NCBI GenBank assembly: GCA_902774165.1
Contig: CACYHJ010000171.1
Location: 1-13,124, forward strand
DNA length: 13,124 bases
DNA from: Oscillospiraceae bacterium
Lineage (GTDB): Bacteria > Bacillota > Clostridia > Oscillospirales > Acutalibacteraceae
Direction of reading: 5' to 3'
The position numbers and the translations under genes were made by a program. Below are positions 1 through 6,186 of this stretch, piece by piece. Within the stretch, counting starts at the first letter, position 1; every line of letters begins with the position of its first letter. Below the pieces are notes generated by a model. The model had not been told where the DNA came from and did not search any database. It worked only from the letters and a program-made list of their open reading frames with translations.

Positions 1-1
1 T

Positions 2-145
2 ATTCCCGCCATTGAAAGCTCGCACGCGGTGGCGTACGGCATGAAGCTCGCGAAAACGATGGATCACGGTTCGGTGCTGATCAATCTGTCCGGCAGAGGC
101 GATAAGGACCTTGATTTTGTGATCGAGAAATACGGCATCAGATAA
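2..145 (+). CDS. trpB: Tryptophan synthase beta chain, C-terminal end (partial)
   Basis: This is the last 47 residues of an open frame that enters from the left edge and stops at TAA 143-145. It reads IPAIESSHAVAYGMKLAK and then NLSGRGDKD, the conserved C-terminal block of TrpB, where the Ser-Gly-Arg-Gly-Asp-Lys-Asp segment closes the pyridoxal-phosphate pocket. TrpB condenses indole with serine to give tryptophan in the alpha2-beta2 cytoplasmic complex. Only the end is visible, so completeness and the upstream trp operon cannot be judged. No terminator hairpin is seen in the 26 bases before the next gene, so read-through into the dockerin gene is possible. Confidence 0.93.
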   Translation: MPAIESSHAVAYGMKLAKTMDHGSVLINLSGRGDKDLDFVIEKYGIR

Positions 146-171
146 TTTATAATTCAGGGAGTGTAATATAA

Positions 172-831
172 ATGAATGGAATTTTCCGGAAATTGGCGAT
201 CCTTTCCGCCGCGGCGGCGCTTTCGCTCTCCTTCGCGGCGGCGGGACATGCCGTCGGCGCCGACGAGGTTTTGACTGAACCGCCGACGCAGCCGGCGCTG
301 GAGGAAACCGCAGGGACGCTGCTGGGCGATACCGATCAGAGCGGTTCCGTGAATTCAAAGGACGCGAGAAACATCCTTCGCGCCGCGGCAAGTCTCGATC
401 ATTTCCCTGCGAAAACCGCGATGTGGGCGGATATGGACCTCAACGGGAAGATCAATTCCAAAGACGCCCGGCTCGCGCTGCAGAATGCGGCGGGACTGGC
501 GACGACTCAGCGCCATGATTTTGCTCTTACGAAATCGCAGGACCCGACCTGCGAGGGCCGCGGCAGCGCGTCCTATCACTGCAGCGGGTGCGGCGTCGAT
601 CACACCGTCGCCCTTTCCGCGCTGGGACATAAGTATAAAACGACCGAACAGGTCAAGCCGACCTGTACCGCCGCGGGCAAGACCGTTCAGACCTGCACCG
701 TCTGCGGAAAGAAGACGACTTCGAAAATTGCCGCCACGGGGCACAAGTGGGTCGCCGCCACCGCGAAAAAGGCGAAGCACTGCAAAAACTGCGGCAAGGT
801 TCAGGCAGGATGGGAGGTATTATTTCAATAA
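172..831 (+). CDS. Secreted dockerin / Cys-pair repeat protein, N-terminal part of a frameshifted transglutaminase
   Basis: This 219-residue frame starts at ATG 172 behind GGGAG (158-162). Residues 1-30 are a signal peptide (basic start, Ala/Leu core, probable cleavage after AVGA). Residues 51-108 form a dockerin-like pair of Ca-binding loops: GDTDQSGSVNSKDAR (52-66) and MDLNGKINSKDAR (88-100), each with Asp/Asn/Ser ligands and the NSKDAR helix start. Residues 120-210 hold three spaced C-x-x-C pairs (CSGC 137-140, CTVCG 175-179, CKNCG 204-208) separated by GH-x(8-10)-PTC segments, a module common on Clostridia surface proteins. The last residues, GWEVLFQ, look like junk, because the next frame continues with a transglutaminase domain. 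The protein is therefore probably the N-terminal half of one secreted dockerin-transglutaminase of about 428 residues, split by a 1-base frame change at about 805-817. Confidence 0.85.
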   Translation: MNGIFRKLAILSAAAALSLSFAAAGHAVGADEVLTEPPTQPALEETAGTLLGDTDQSGSVNSKDARNILRAAASLDHFPAKTAMWADMDLNGKINSKDARLALQNAAGLATTQRHDFALTKSQDPTCEGRGSASYHCSGCGVDHTVALSALGHKYKTTEQVKPTCTAAGKTVQTCTVCGKKTTSKIAATGHKWVAATAKKAKHCKNCGKVQAGWEVLFQ

Positions 832-1459
832 AGACGGCTCAGTCCCCAAGGGCAACGTGGTGAAAGCCCTGACGCTGCCCGGCGCAGCCGCAGGTTCGGC
901 GAAATACAACCTTTACCTGCAGAGCGGCAAATATGATCCCGCGTACCGGGGCGCCGTGACCGTGAGCGGCGCCGACTGGATCGTTGCCGGCGGCTCGGCG
1001 TCAAAGGTTGTGAACGAGTGGGATAAAACCCTGTTCCGGGCGTATAAGGCCGTGGCAAAAGCGACCGCGCCCGGCATGACCAAGGCGCAGAAGCTGAAAG
1101 CCTGCTTCGATTACGTCAAAACCGCCTATACCGAGTACGGCCCCCGCTCGCCTCATTATCTGGGCATGGACTGGCCTGTGATCTACGCCAACGATATGTT
1201 CGTGCGCGGCGGCGGCAACTGCTGCAGCTACGGCGCGGCGTTCGCTTTCATGGCGAAGGCGATCGGGTATGACAACGTGTACTGCTGCAACAGCGGCGGC
1301 CACGGCTGGGCGGAGGTCGAAGGGCTGATCTACGACCCCGAGTGGAGCCGGCACCGCAAAAAATACAGCTATTTCGGCCTGAGCTACAATACAAGGGTCG
1401 ACGTCAACTATAAGGCCGGCATCGGCGCCGGCAGGCCCTGGATGCATATCAAGCTCTGA
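818..1459 (+). pseudogene. Transglutaminase-like domain, C-terminal part of the frameshifted gene
   Basis: Read in the +1 frame relative to the upstream dockerin frame, this region gives YYFNKDGSVPKG, a choline/glucan-binding-like start, followed by a transglutaminase core. The Cys-His-Asp triad is visible: Cys in GGGNCCSYGAAF (codon 1220-1222), His in GGHGWAEVEG (1301-1303) and Asp in IYDPEW (1334-1336). The domain ends naturally at HIKL with TGA 1457-1459. No start codon with a suitable ribosome site exists at the head of this segment; the first in-frame ATG (1078) lies well inside the domain. It is best read as the second half of the gene at 172. Bacterial proteins of this type are secreted cysteine proteases or transglutaminases acting on peptide bonds at the cell surface. 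Whether the break is real or a sequencing error cannot be decided here. Confidence 0.8.
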
Positions 1460-1523
1460 CGAGACCGCTTGTCCCGTCAGAAAAAGAAATCGCCATTGAA
1501 TCAATATAACGGAGGCTGCTGTC

Positions 1524-2450
1524 ATGAAAAAAATCATAAGCATTCTGCTCTGCGCCGTGCTGCTGTTTGCACTCGGGATCCCCGCGTTCGCCGAGGGAGT
1601 CCGATATGAAACGCCCTATGAAAACAGCGAATTCTTTGATTACGGTGAATATACCCTGCATTACAGGGTTCTTCCCGCACGGGAGGAAAAAGGAAAAATC
1701 ATGATGCTGCACGGCTTTGCCGAGTCCACTTACTGCTGGCAGAACCTTGCGGCGATTCTCACGGAAAACGGCTACACCTGCGTTCTGGTGGATCTGCCGG
1801 ATTTCGGGTACTCTTCCAGAGAAACAAAGGATACCGACCGCCTTCCCCGGGAGGAGATCGTCCATGCGCTGATGACGGCGCTGTCGGAGGAGCCCTGGTA
1901 CCTTGCCGGCCACTCCATGGGCGGGTACGTGGCGCTTTCCGTCGCGCAGACGTATCCGGAGTCGGTGAAAAATCTTCTTCTGTACGGCACCTCGGGCAAC
2001 GACGGCGTTCCGGAGCGCACGTCGTTCCTGACCTCGAGCGATTTTGCCGCCTCCGTGATGGGCCCGCTGATGGAGCTATTCGGCAGAAGCCGGCTGATCG
2101 TCCGTCTGCTGCTTTCCGTCGCCATTCAGGACCGCGAATATACCAAGGGATACGATCTTGAGGCGATCATCGCCCCGTTCCGGATCAAAGGGACCGGCGC
2201 CGGCGCGATCTATAATTTCTCCATGCTCAGCAACACAGATTATGATAAAGTGTCAAGGATGTCGCCGATCCTGTTCATGAACGGTGATCGGGACAAAGTG
2301 ATCACTGCGGCGGCGCGGGCGAATCTGCGCGCGGCTCTGCCCGAAAACAGCGTCGACTATATCGTCGAGGGAGGCGGGCATATGTTCATAGAAAACCGCG
2401 CGGAGGAAACCGCCCGGGTAACGCTCGATTTCCTTTCCCGCAACGGGTGA
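1524..2450 (+). CDS. Secreted alpha/beta-fold hydrolase
   Basis: A 308-residue protein starting at ATG 1524 behind GGAGG (1511-1515). Residues 1-23 are a signal peptide (MKK start, Leu-rich core, AFA before the likely cut). The alpha/beta hydrolase landmarks are in order: oxyanion motif MLHGFAEST (61-69), strand VLVDLPDFGYS (87-97), nucleophile elbow GHSMGG with Ser131, acid Asp in NGDRDKV (Asp257 or Asp255) and His286 in GGGHMF. This is the family of lipases, esterases and haloperoxidase-like enzymes; the substrate cannot be told. A cap region lies at about 155-235. The length is typical for a single-domain hydrolase plus signal. It lies 64 bases after the transglutaminase gene and is followed by a hairpin repeat that may stop transcription. 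Confidence 0.9.
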   Translation: MKKIISILLCAVLLFALGIPAFAEGVRYETPYENSEFFDYGEYTLHYRVLPAREEKGKIMMLHGFAESTYCWQNLAAILTENGYTCVLVDLPDFGYSSRETKDTDRLPREEIVHALMTALSEEPWYLAGHSMGGYVALSVAQTYPESVKNLLLYGTSGNDGVPERTSFLTSSDFAASVMGPLMELFGRSRLIVRLLLSVAIQDREYTKGYDLEAIIAPFRIKGTGAGAIYNFSMLSNTDYDKVSRMSPILFMNGDRDKVITAAARANLRAALPENSVDYIVEGGGHMFIENRAEETARVTLDFLSRNG

Positions 2451-2462
2451 TCGAATCGTAAA

Positions 2463-2485
2463 AAAACAGTCCTGCGGACTGTTTT
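2463..2485 (+). terminator. Hairpin with A- and T-tracts after the hydrolase gene
   Basis: Perfect 10-bp inverted repeat AAAACAGTCC / GGACTGTTTT with a 3-base loop, 13 bases after the hydrolase stop. The right arm ends in four T, so it can act as a weak intrinsic terminator, possibly in both directions. The same hairpin recurs at 2940-2962, so it also belongs to a duplicated repeat. Confidence 0.55.
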
Positions 2486-2524
2486 CAGCTTCGGCCGCCG
2501 CAGCTTTGCTGCGCGGGGGTGCGG
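2463..2524 (+). repeat. Hairpin repeat R1 (first copy)
   Basis: About 62 bases that recur with few changes at 2940-3005. It holds the AAAACAGTCC hairpin, then CAGCTTCG, then a second perfect hairpin CGCAGC-TTT-GCTGCG (2499-2513). Beyond the shared part this copy carries an extra GC-rich stretch to about 2590 with another perfect hairpin, TCTGCGGC-TT-GCCGCAGA (2533-2550), flanked by GGTGC (2518-2522) and GCACC (2552-2556). The whole could fold as a branched RNA. Function unknown. Confidence 0.7.
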
Positions 2525-2609
2525 TGGGGACCTCTGCGGCTTGCCGCAGAAGCACCGACCGGAGCGGGCAGCGGAGAACGGCCGGGCGCAACCGCAGATA
2601 TGTATTAAA

Positions 2610-2797
2610 GGCAACACCGCACAAATACGAATGCGCGTCTTGCTTGATCTTTGTTCCGTCATCTTGCACAGATTCTCCTTGACAACCGTCAGGTTGCCTG
2701 CGGAGTTGACAACCGTCAGGTTGCCTGCGGAGACTCTGTACAATCTGACGAAAAAATCTACTGCGCAATCCGTACGCCCGAATTGTGCGGTGTTACC
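2610..2797. mobile_element. MITE-like element, copy 1 (188 bp)
   Basis: The ends are 15-bp terminal inverted repeats with one mismatch: GGCAACACCGCACAA on the left and the complement of GGTAACACCGCACAA on the right. The 4-base direct repeat TAAA flanks it (2606-2609 and 2798-2801), a likely target duplication. The interior has no credible gene. A second copy lies inverted at 11350-11510; my hand alignment gives about 15 differences in 161 bases once a 27-base tandem duplication (2679-2705 and 2706-2732) present only here is removed. Non-coding, short, TIR-bearing and dispersed, it fits a miniature inverted-repeat transposable element. Which transposase mobilises it is not visible. Confidence 0.85.
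2679..2732. repeat. Perfect 27-bp tandem duplication inside MITE copy 1
   Basis: Two identical adjacent 27-base units, 2679-2705 and 2706-2732, each beginning TTGACAACC and ending CTGCGGAG. MITE copy 2 has a single unit, and the unit length accounts exactly for the 188 versus 161 bp size difference. Each unit contains a small CAACC-GTCA-GGTTG hairpin, which could promote slippage. Confidence 0.95.
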
Positions 2798-2804
2798 TAA
2801 AATC

Positions 2805-2848
2805 CGCCGCGCGGGATCTCCCGCGCGGCGCTTCCTTATCTTTTTTTT
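2805..2848 (+). terminator. Strong GC hairpin with T-tract beside the MITE
   Basis: Perfect 12-bp arms CGCCGCGCGGGA (2805-2816) and TCCCGCGCGGCG (2819-2830) with a 2-base gap, then CTTCCTTATC and eight T (2841-2848) on the + strand. On the - strand the hairpin is followed by TTTT that runs into the MITE. By comparison with the second unit (3021-3051) it was probably the - strand terminator of a former small-gene copy. Confidence 0.6.
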
Positions 2849-2857
2849 CGCTTGTCG

Positions 2858-2925
2858 TTACATACCGCAGCCGCACCCGCAACCGCAGCCGTTGTCGTTA
2901 TTGTTGCAGCCGCCGAAACCGCCCA
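2858..2925 (-). pseudogene. 5'-truncated duplicate of the small Gly/Cys-rich gene
   Basis: The 70 bases at 2856-2925 are identical to 3075-3144, the 3' half of the small gene next door. They encode the same tail, GGFGGCNNNDNG followed by alternating Cys-Gly and a final Met, ending at TAA (complement of 2858-2860). Upstream of GGF the homology stops and no ATG or ribosome site follows, so the membrane half and start are missing. It looks like a remnant of a tandem duplication, not an expressed gene. Confidence 0.8.
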
Positions 2926-2939
2926 GTCGAAGCGTATAG

Positions 2940-3005
2940 AAAACAGTCCGGCGGACTGTTTTCAGCTTCGACCGACGCAGCTTTGCTGCGCGGGGTACGG
3001 TCGGG
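2940..3005 (+). repeat. Hairpin repeat R2 (second copy)
   Basis: Second copy of the repeat at 2463. It has AAAACAGTCC-GGC-GGACTGTTTT (2940-2962), then CAGCTTCG, then a nested hairpin with outer stem CGACCG / CGGTCG and inner stem CGCAGC-TTT-GCTGCG. In R1 the outer stem reads CGGCCGC opposite GCGGTGG, which keeps most pairs through one G-T wobble. The pattern suggests that the fold is preserved, but two copies are too few to prove it. Confidence 0.7.
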
Positions 3006-3020
3006 CACAAACACGGATGT

Positions 3021-3051
3021 AAAAAATCGCCGTCGGCGGTGACCGGCGGCG
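3021..3051 (-). terminator. Intrinsic terminator of the 39-aa small gene
   Basis: On the - strand, 26 bases past the stop of the small gene, a hairpin with 5-bp outer stem CGCCG/CGGCG (3047-3051 with 3028-3032), one mismatch and 3 more pairs, loop of 6, is followed by ATTTTTT (3021-3027 on the complement). Correct orientation and position for a Rho-independent terminator. Confidence 0.7.
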
Positions 3052-3076
3052 CATCCTTTATTTTATTCGTTTTGCG

Positions 3077-3196
3077 TTACATACCGCAGCCGCACCCGCA
3101 ACCGCAGCCGTTGTCGTTATTGTTGCAGCCGCCGAAACCGCCCAAAACAATAATCAGCACGATGATGATCAGAAGCTCGTAGCTGTTGTTGAACAT
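3077..3196 (-). CDS. 39-aa Gly/Cys-rich small membrane protein (YjcZ-like sporulation type?)
   Basis: ATG at the complement of 3194-3196 follows AAAGGAGGG with 7-8 base spacing, an excellent ribosome site. The protein begins MFNNSYELL, has a hydrophobic helix of Ile/Val/Leu at about residues 8-18, then GGFGGCNNNDNG and a tail of four Cys alternating with Gly, ending in Met. The short acidic/Asn head, single membrane helix and Gly-rich tail resemble the tiny YjcZ-type sporulation proteins of Firmicutes; the Cys-Gly tail is an extra that could bind metal or form disulfides. The family assignment is inference. A terminator follows at 3021-3051, and a 3' half-duplicate lies at 2858-2925, so the reading frame is supported by duplication as well as by its ribosome site. 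Confidence 0.75.
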   Translation of the reverse strand: MFNNSYELLIIIVLIIVLGGFGGCNNNDNGCGCGCGCGM

Positions 3197-3261
3197 GTTG
3201 TCTCCCTCCTTTCGTTACACCGCATCATATGCGGCGAACGCAGGGAGTGTTCCTTACGGGT

Positions 3262-3975
3262 TCAGTGTCCGACGGTCAAGATCGTGGCGGCAAGCATCAG
3301 CTGGCCGATAAAATAGGTGCCGATGTTGAAGATTTTCAGCGGGAAATTGGTTTTCAGTTTATTATTGAACATCAGAATTCCCAGCGACGCGTCGGAGAAT
3401 ACGAACAGGATCGCTCCGGTGCCCAGCAAAAGCGCGCCGAACCGGCTCGTGGGATAGACAAACGCGGAAAGCCGCAGCGCCGTAAAGCACATGAACGTCA
3501 GGAATATCGCGTAAACGTAAAGCCCCAGAAGCGCCGGATTCATCGGCGTTTTTGTCAGGAAGATGACGATCGTGTAAATCACAAGGGTCGCGGCGACAAA
3601 GATCACGGCGCCGACGGTAAACATTTTCGCCTCGGGCGACACGCGGGCCAGCTCCTTGCTGAACGCGATGAGATACATGATATGCGCCGAGAGAAACGCC
3701 AGCACGCCGATGACCATGCACGGGGGTTTTGCTTTACCCTGAATATGGAGGAACAAATCGCCGAACCACGCGCAGATCAACCCGTACAGCATGAACTGCG
3801 CATAGGGGGTGGACCCGCTTTTTTTCAGGGAAAACGCGCCGACCAGAACAAACATCGAAGCGCAGACCATTTTCAGAATCAGGGAACGCAGCGACGGATT
3901 GCGCTGTTCCACCAGGAAGAACGGCATCACGCCGAGACAGACAACGGAAAATGCGATGATCAGAAACGTAAACAT
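3262..3975 (-). CDS. YhhN/TMEM86-family membrane protein
   Basis: Start chosen at ATG 3975-3973 (MFTFLIIAF), 8 bases after GGAGG; the longer frame to 4068 would overlap the upstream gene. The 237-residue product is almost entirely hydrophobic, with about seven or eight membrane helices. It carries family-like segments such as YGLICAWFGDLFLHI and, near the end, FVFSDASLGILMFNNK, where the conserved acidic residues of the YhhN family (Asp in GDxxL and SD) are present. Animal TMEM86 members hydrolyse lysoplasmalogens; the bacterial role is unsettled. It is the last gene of the minus-strand operon, 16 bases after the GDPD-like gene. A membrane-lipid role would suit its neighbours, but that is inference. 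Confidence 0.85.
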   Translation of the reverse strand: MFTFLIIAFSVVCLGVMPFFLVEQRNPSLRSLILKMVCASMFVLVGAFSLKKSGSTPYAQFMLYGLICAWFGDLFLHIQGKAKPPCMVIGVLAFLSAHIMYLIAFSKELARVSPEAKMFTVGAVIFVAATLVIYTIVIFLTKTPMNPALLGLYVYAIFLTFMCFTALRLSAFVYPTSRFGALLLGTGAILFVFSDASLGILMFNNKLKTNFPLKIFNIGTYFIGQLMLAATILTVGH

Positions 3976-3991
3976 GTGTTTTCCTCCACAA

Positions 3992-5236
3992 TCAGGTTTT
4001 CTTCGGACGGGCGGTCTTCCCGCCGCGTTTCTTTGCGATGAATATTTCGAGCGCGGCAAACGCCGCAACCGTGAGGATCGCCGTGAGGATTCTGCCGGGC
4101 GTCAGGCGCAGATCCGCCTCGCCGCTGAGGATCTTTTCGTGGTTCATTTCAATCTCGTCGACCGCATGGGAAAGGGCAAACTTTGCGTTTTCACATTCCG
4201 CTTTTCCCGCAAAGGTCTTTGCCGAGAGCCGCAGCGCGTCGTTCATCGCGTTGCTGTACGCGAATCTCATTTTCCGGTAGGCGGGGGAGCGCAGATCCTC
4301 CGGCTGAAACGTGGATTTTACCGTCTGCGTGTATTCGCTCAGCGCCGTTCTCGCCCGGACGCTTTCGTCCCGGTATTCCGCAAGCGCGGCGACCCGGTCG
4401 GTGATCAGCACGTTGTAACCGGTCTCGATCAGATTGTCCCAGTAATCGGCGGTATCGAGCCGTTTCCCCGCAAGCTCTTTTTCAGAGATCCTGACGGCGG
4501 CGCCGGAGGTCTTTGACAGCCGTTTGCCGACGGAACCGCCGAAGATCACGCCGTAGGCGTTGGAGGTGGCGAAAAATACGGACCCGTCGCTGTCCTCCTC
4601 TGCGGTTTTCAGCGCGGAGAGGGCGGAAAATATGATATTCGTCTTTCGGTAGATCCAATATTTCACCGGCGCGTCCAGCGTGTTTTTCCACGCGGCGGCT
4701 TTCTTCGCGCCGGCGCGCAGCACGAACGAGCAGTCTTTTGTCATCCCTGCGTTTTTCACGGCGGCGTAAACGTCGTCCCGGATGGAAAAATCAAAATCCA
4801 GCATGAATTTTGTCTGACCCGCAAAGGTTTTCAATACGTCGGCAAGGGACGGCACCGTCTGATCCGTCGTCTGTACCGAACCGCCGTAAAACACCCGCAT
4901 GGGCAGCGAGAGCACGCGGGCGCTCTCAAGCCTTGCGATCGGCGTTTCGTCGACGCCGCAGAGCCGGGAAAGATCCGGGTCCTCCGAGAGGACCAGCACG
5001 CCGTCCGCGGTTTTTTGCACCGGCAGTCGAACCATATCGGCGCCCTGTTCGACGGCGCTGCGGATCGCGGGGACCGAATTCTCCGGAAACCGCTCATGAT
5101 CGCCCATATCGGAGACGATCTGCAGCGCTCTGCCGTCAGCGTCGCCGTCCTCGGCATAGGCGGCCGAAGCCGGAAAACCGAACAGAATCGCCGCGACGGC
5201 AAGCAGAGCGACCGGAAGCTGAATGATTTTTCTCAT
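3992..5236 (-). CDS. GDPD-like membrane-anchored protein, catalytic residues replaced
   Basis: Start chosen at ATG 5236-5234 (MRKIIQL) behind GAGGT (5241-5246 complement); a TTG start 18 bases upstream is less likely. The product has 414 residues. Residues 1-28 are a signal peptide ending AYA. Residues 38-310 follow the glycerophosphodiester phosphodiesterase TIM-barrel pattern: RFPENSVPAIRSAVEQGAD (49-67), TADGVLVL (76-83) and a late GYNVLITDRVAAL. The metal and catalytic positions differ: HRG is SDMG (Asp43 for His), ExD is RLPV (Arg70, Pro72), HD is ED (Glu85 for His). After this comes a helical region and a C-terminal membrane helix ILTAILTVAAFAALEIFIA with a Lys/Arg-rich tail. It probably does not hydrolyse glycerophosphodiesters by the usual mechanism; it may bind a lipid headgroup. 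It is third in a four-gene operon, 14 bases after the lipoprotein gene. Confidence 0.85.
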   Translation of the reverse strand: MRKIIQLPVALLAVAAILFGFPASAAYAEDGDADGRALQIVSDMGDHERFPENSVPAIRSAVEQGADMVRLPVQKTADGVLVLSEDPDLSRLCGVDETPIARLESARVLSLPMRVFYGGSVQTTDQTVPSLADVLKTFAGQTKFMLDFDFSIRDDVYAAVKNAGMTKDCSFVLRAGAKKAAAWKNTLDAPVKYWIYRKTNIIFSALSALKTAEEDSDGSVFFATSNAYGVIFGGSVGKRLSKTSGAAVRISEKELAGKRLDTADYWDNLIETGYNVLITDRVAALAEYRDESVRARTALSEYTQTVKSTFQPEDLRSPAYRKMRFAYSNAMNDALRLSAKTFAGKAECENAKFALSHAVDEIEMNHEKILSGEADLRLTPGRILTAILTVAAFAALEIFIAKKRGGKTARPKKT

Positions 5237-5250
5237 AATGTACCTCGGGA

Positions 5251-6186
5251 TCAATATTCGAAATCTGAGAAGATGTAATGTTCCTCATATCGGCAGGTGC
5301 CGTTCAGAAAATCCGTTTCCGCGACCAGCAGGTCTACCTGCGCTTCCGCTTCGATATCGGTGTACATATGGTTTTCAAGACGCGTCATCCGGCCTCTCTT
5401 ATCGATCCGGAACATCAGGTAGCAGTTGTCGTAGGTGCAGTCGAGCTTCAGCGTATCCTTCTGCACGTTCCATACGTAATTCTTGATCGCGTCGAGGATC
5501 GCTGTCCGGTTGAACGGGCACATCAGGCTCCCCATGCCGATCCCTCCCGCGACGGGATTCACCTCTTTCGCGAAATACAGGTAATACTCGGTATAGCCCT
5601 TGCCCTCGGTCAGCTCCGCGCCGGTGATGAATTCTGTGTCCGGCGCGTCGACGTATCCGTAGGCGGAGCCGAAAATCGGGAAAAACTCTTCCGCTCCGTC
5701 CGCGTCGCCTTTTGCCACGGTCCGGGGGTTTGCTTTCGCGTCGGCCTCGGAACGATGGGTCACAAGATTCTTCGATACAACGGAGAGAATGCGCGCCGCG
5801 ATGCCCGTGGGCTCGCCGGTGTCGATCTCGTTGAAGTCCTGCCATTGGATCCGCGTGAAGCCGGGGCAGTCGTCCTTGACCTTCGCCGCCGCTTTTTTAT
5901 AGGCGGAGAGCGCCTCCGATACGTCGGCGGGTCTGCCGGTGGGGGCAATCACAACGCCGTTGACGTCCGTATGCAGCTCGCTGCTCGGCGCCGCAGCCGT
6001 GGTCTCATCCGGCGTTTTTTCCGTTTCTTCCCTCCGGGTGGTTTCATCCGCGTCGGACGTCTGCGTCGTCGGGTCCGTCTCCTTTTCCTTCTCCTTCGGC
6101 CCTGACGCGCCGCAGGAGGCAAACAGAAGTACAAAGCTCAGGCACAGAAGCAGGGAACAGAGTCGAAAAAACACGTTATTGCGCAT
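5251..6186 (-). CDS. Lipoprotein of unknown function
   Basis: Start chosen at ATG 6186-6184 (MRNNVFFRL), after GGAGGAATCAAACG; this gives 311 residues. Residues 1-24 are a signal with a lipobox-like FASC and the lipidated Cys25. A Thr/Glu/Asp-rich linker (about 30-75) follows, typical for a lipoprotein stalk. The rest is a globular domain with FTRIQWQDFNEID, GSAYGYVDAPDTEF and a Tyr-rich segment KGYTEYYLYF; I do not recognise a family. It overlaps the end of the DedA gene by 11 bases, so translation is likely coupled. It should sit on the outer face of the membrane with the GDPD-like protein encoded next to it. Confidence 0.82.
   Translation of the reverse strand: MRNNVFFRLCSLLLCLSFVLLFASCGASGPKEKEKETDPTTQTSDADETTRREETEKTPDETTAAAPSSELHTDVNGVVIAPTGRPADVSEALSAYKKAAAKVKDDCPGFTRIQWQDFNEIDTGEPTGIAARILSVVSKNLVTHRSEADAKANPRTVAKGDADGAEEFFPIFGSAYGYVDAPDTEFITGAELTEGKGYTEYYLYFAKEVNPVAGGIGMGSLMCPFNRTAILDAIKNYVWNVQKDTLKLDCTYDNCYLMFRIDKRGRMTRLENHMYTDIEAEAQVDLLVAETDFLNGTCRYEEHYIFSDFEY

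Noticed and set aside
1456..1480. Hairpin CTGACG-A-GAC-loop-GTC-C-CGTCAG after the transglutaminase stop
   Set aside because: Good stem but followed by A-rich sequence, with no T-tract in either usable direction, so not called a terminator.
2357..2768. Minus-strand frames of 128-171 residues through the MITE and R1
   Set aside because: They run across repeats and the MITE ends, and share no domain; apparent peptides such as MTEQRSSKTRIR are simply the translated MITE.
2850..3144. Direct repeats considered as a CRISPR array
   Set aside because: Only two units of unequal content that encode a peptide tail; no regular spacers and no cas genes.
3220..3234. CCGCAT-CAT-ATGCGG hairpin and a CATATGATG match to a sporulation sigma -10 upstream of the small gene
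   Set aside because: The stem is only 6 bp and the sigma-K match is incomplete without a convincing -35; not enough to call a promoter or operator.
3229..4041. 270-residue plus-strand frame opposite the YhhN gene
   Set aside because: Translation is Gln/His/Arg-rich without structure, while the opposite strand gives a coherent membrane protein with a ribosome site.
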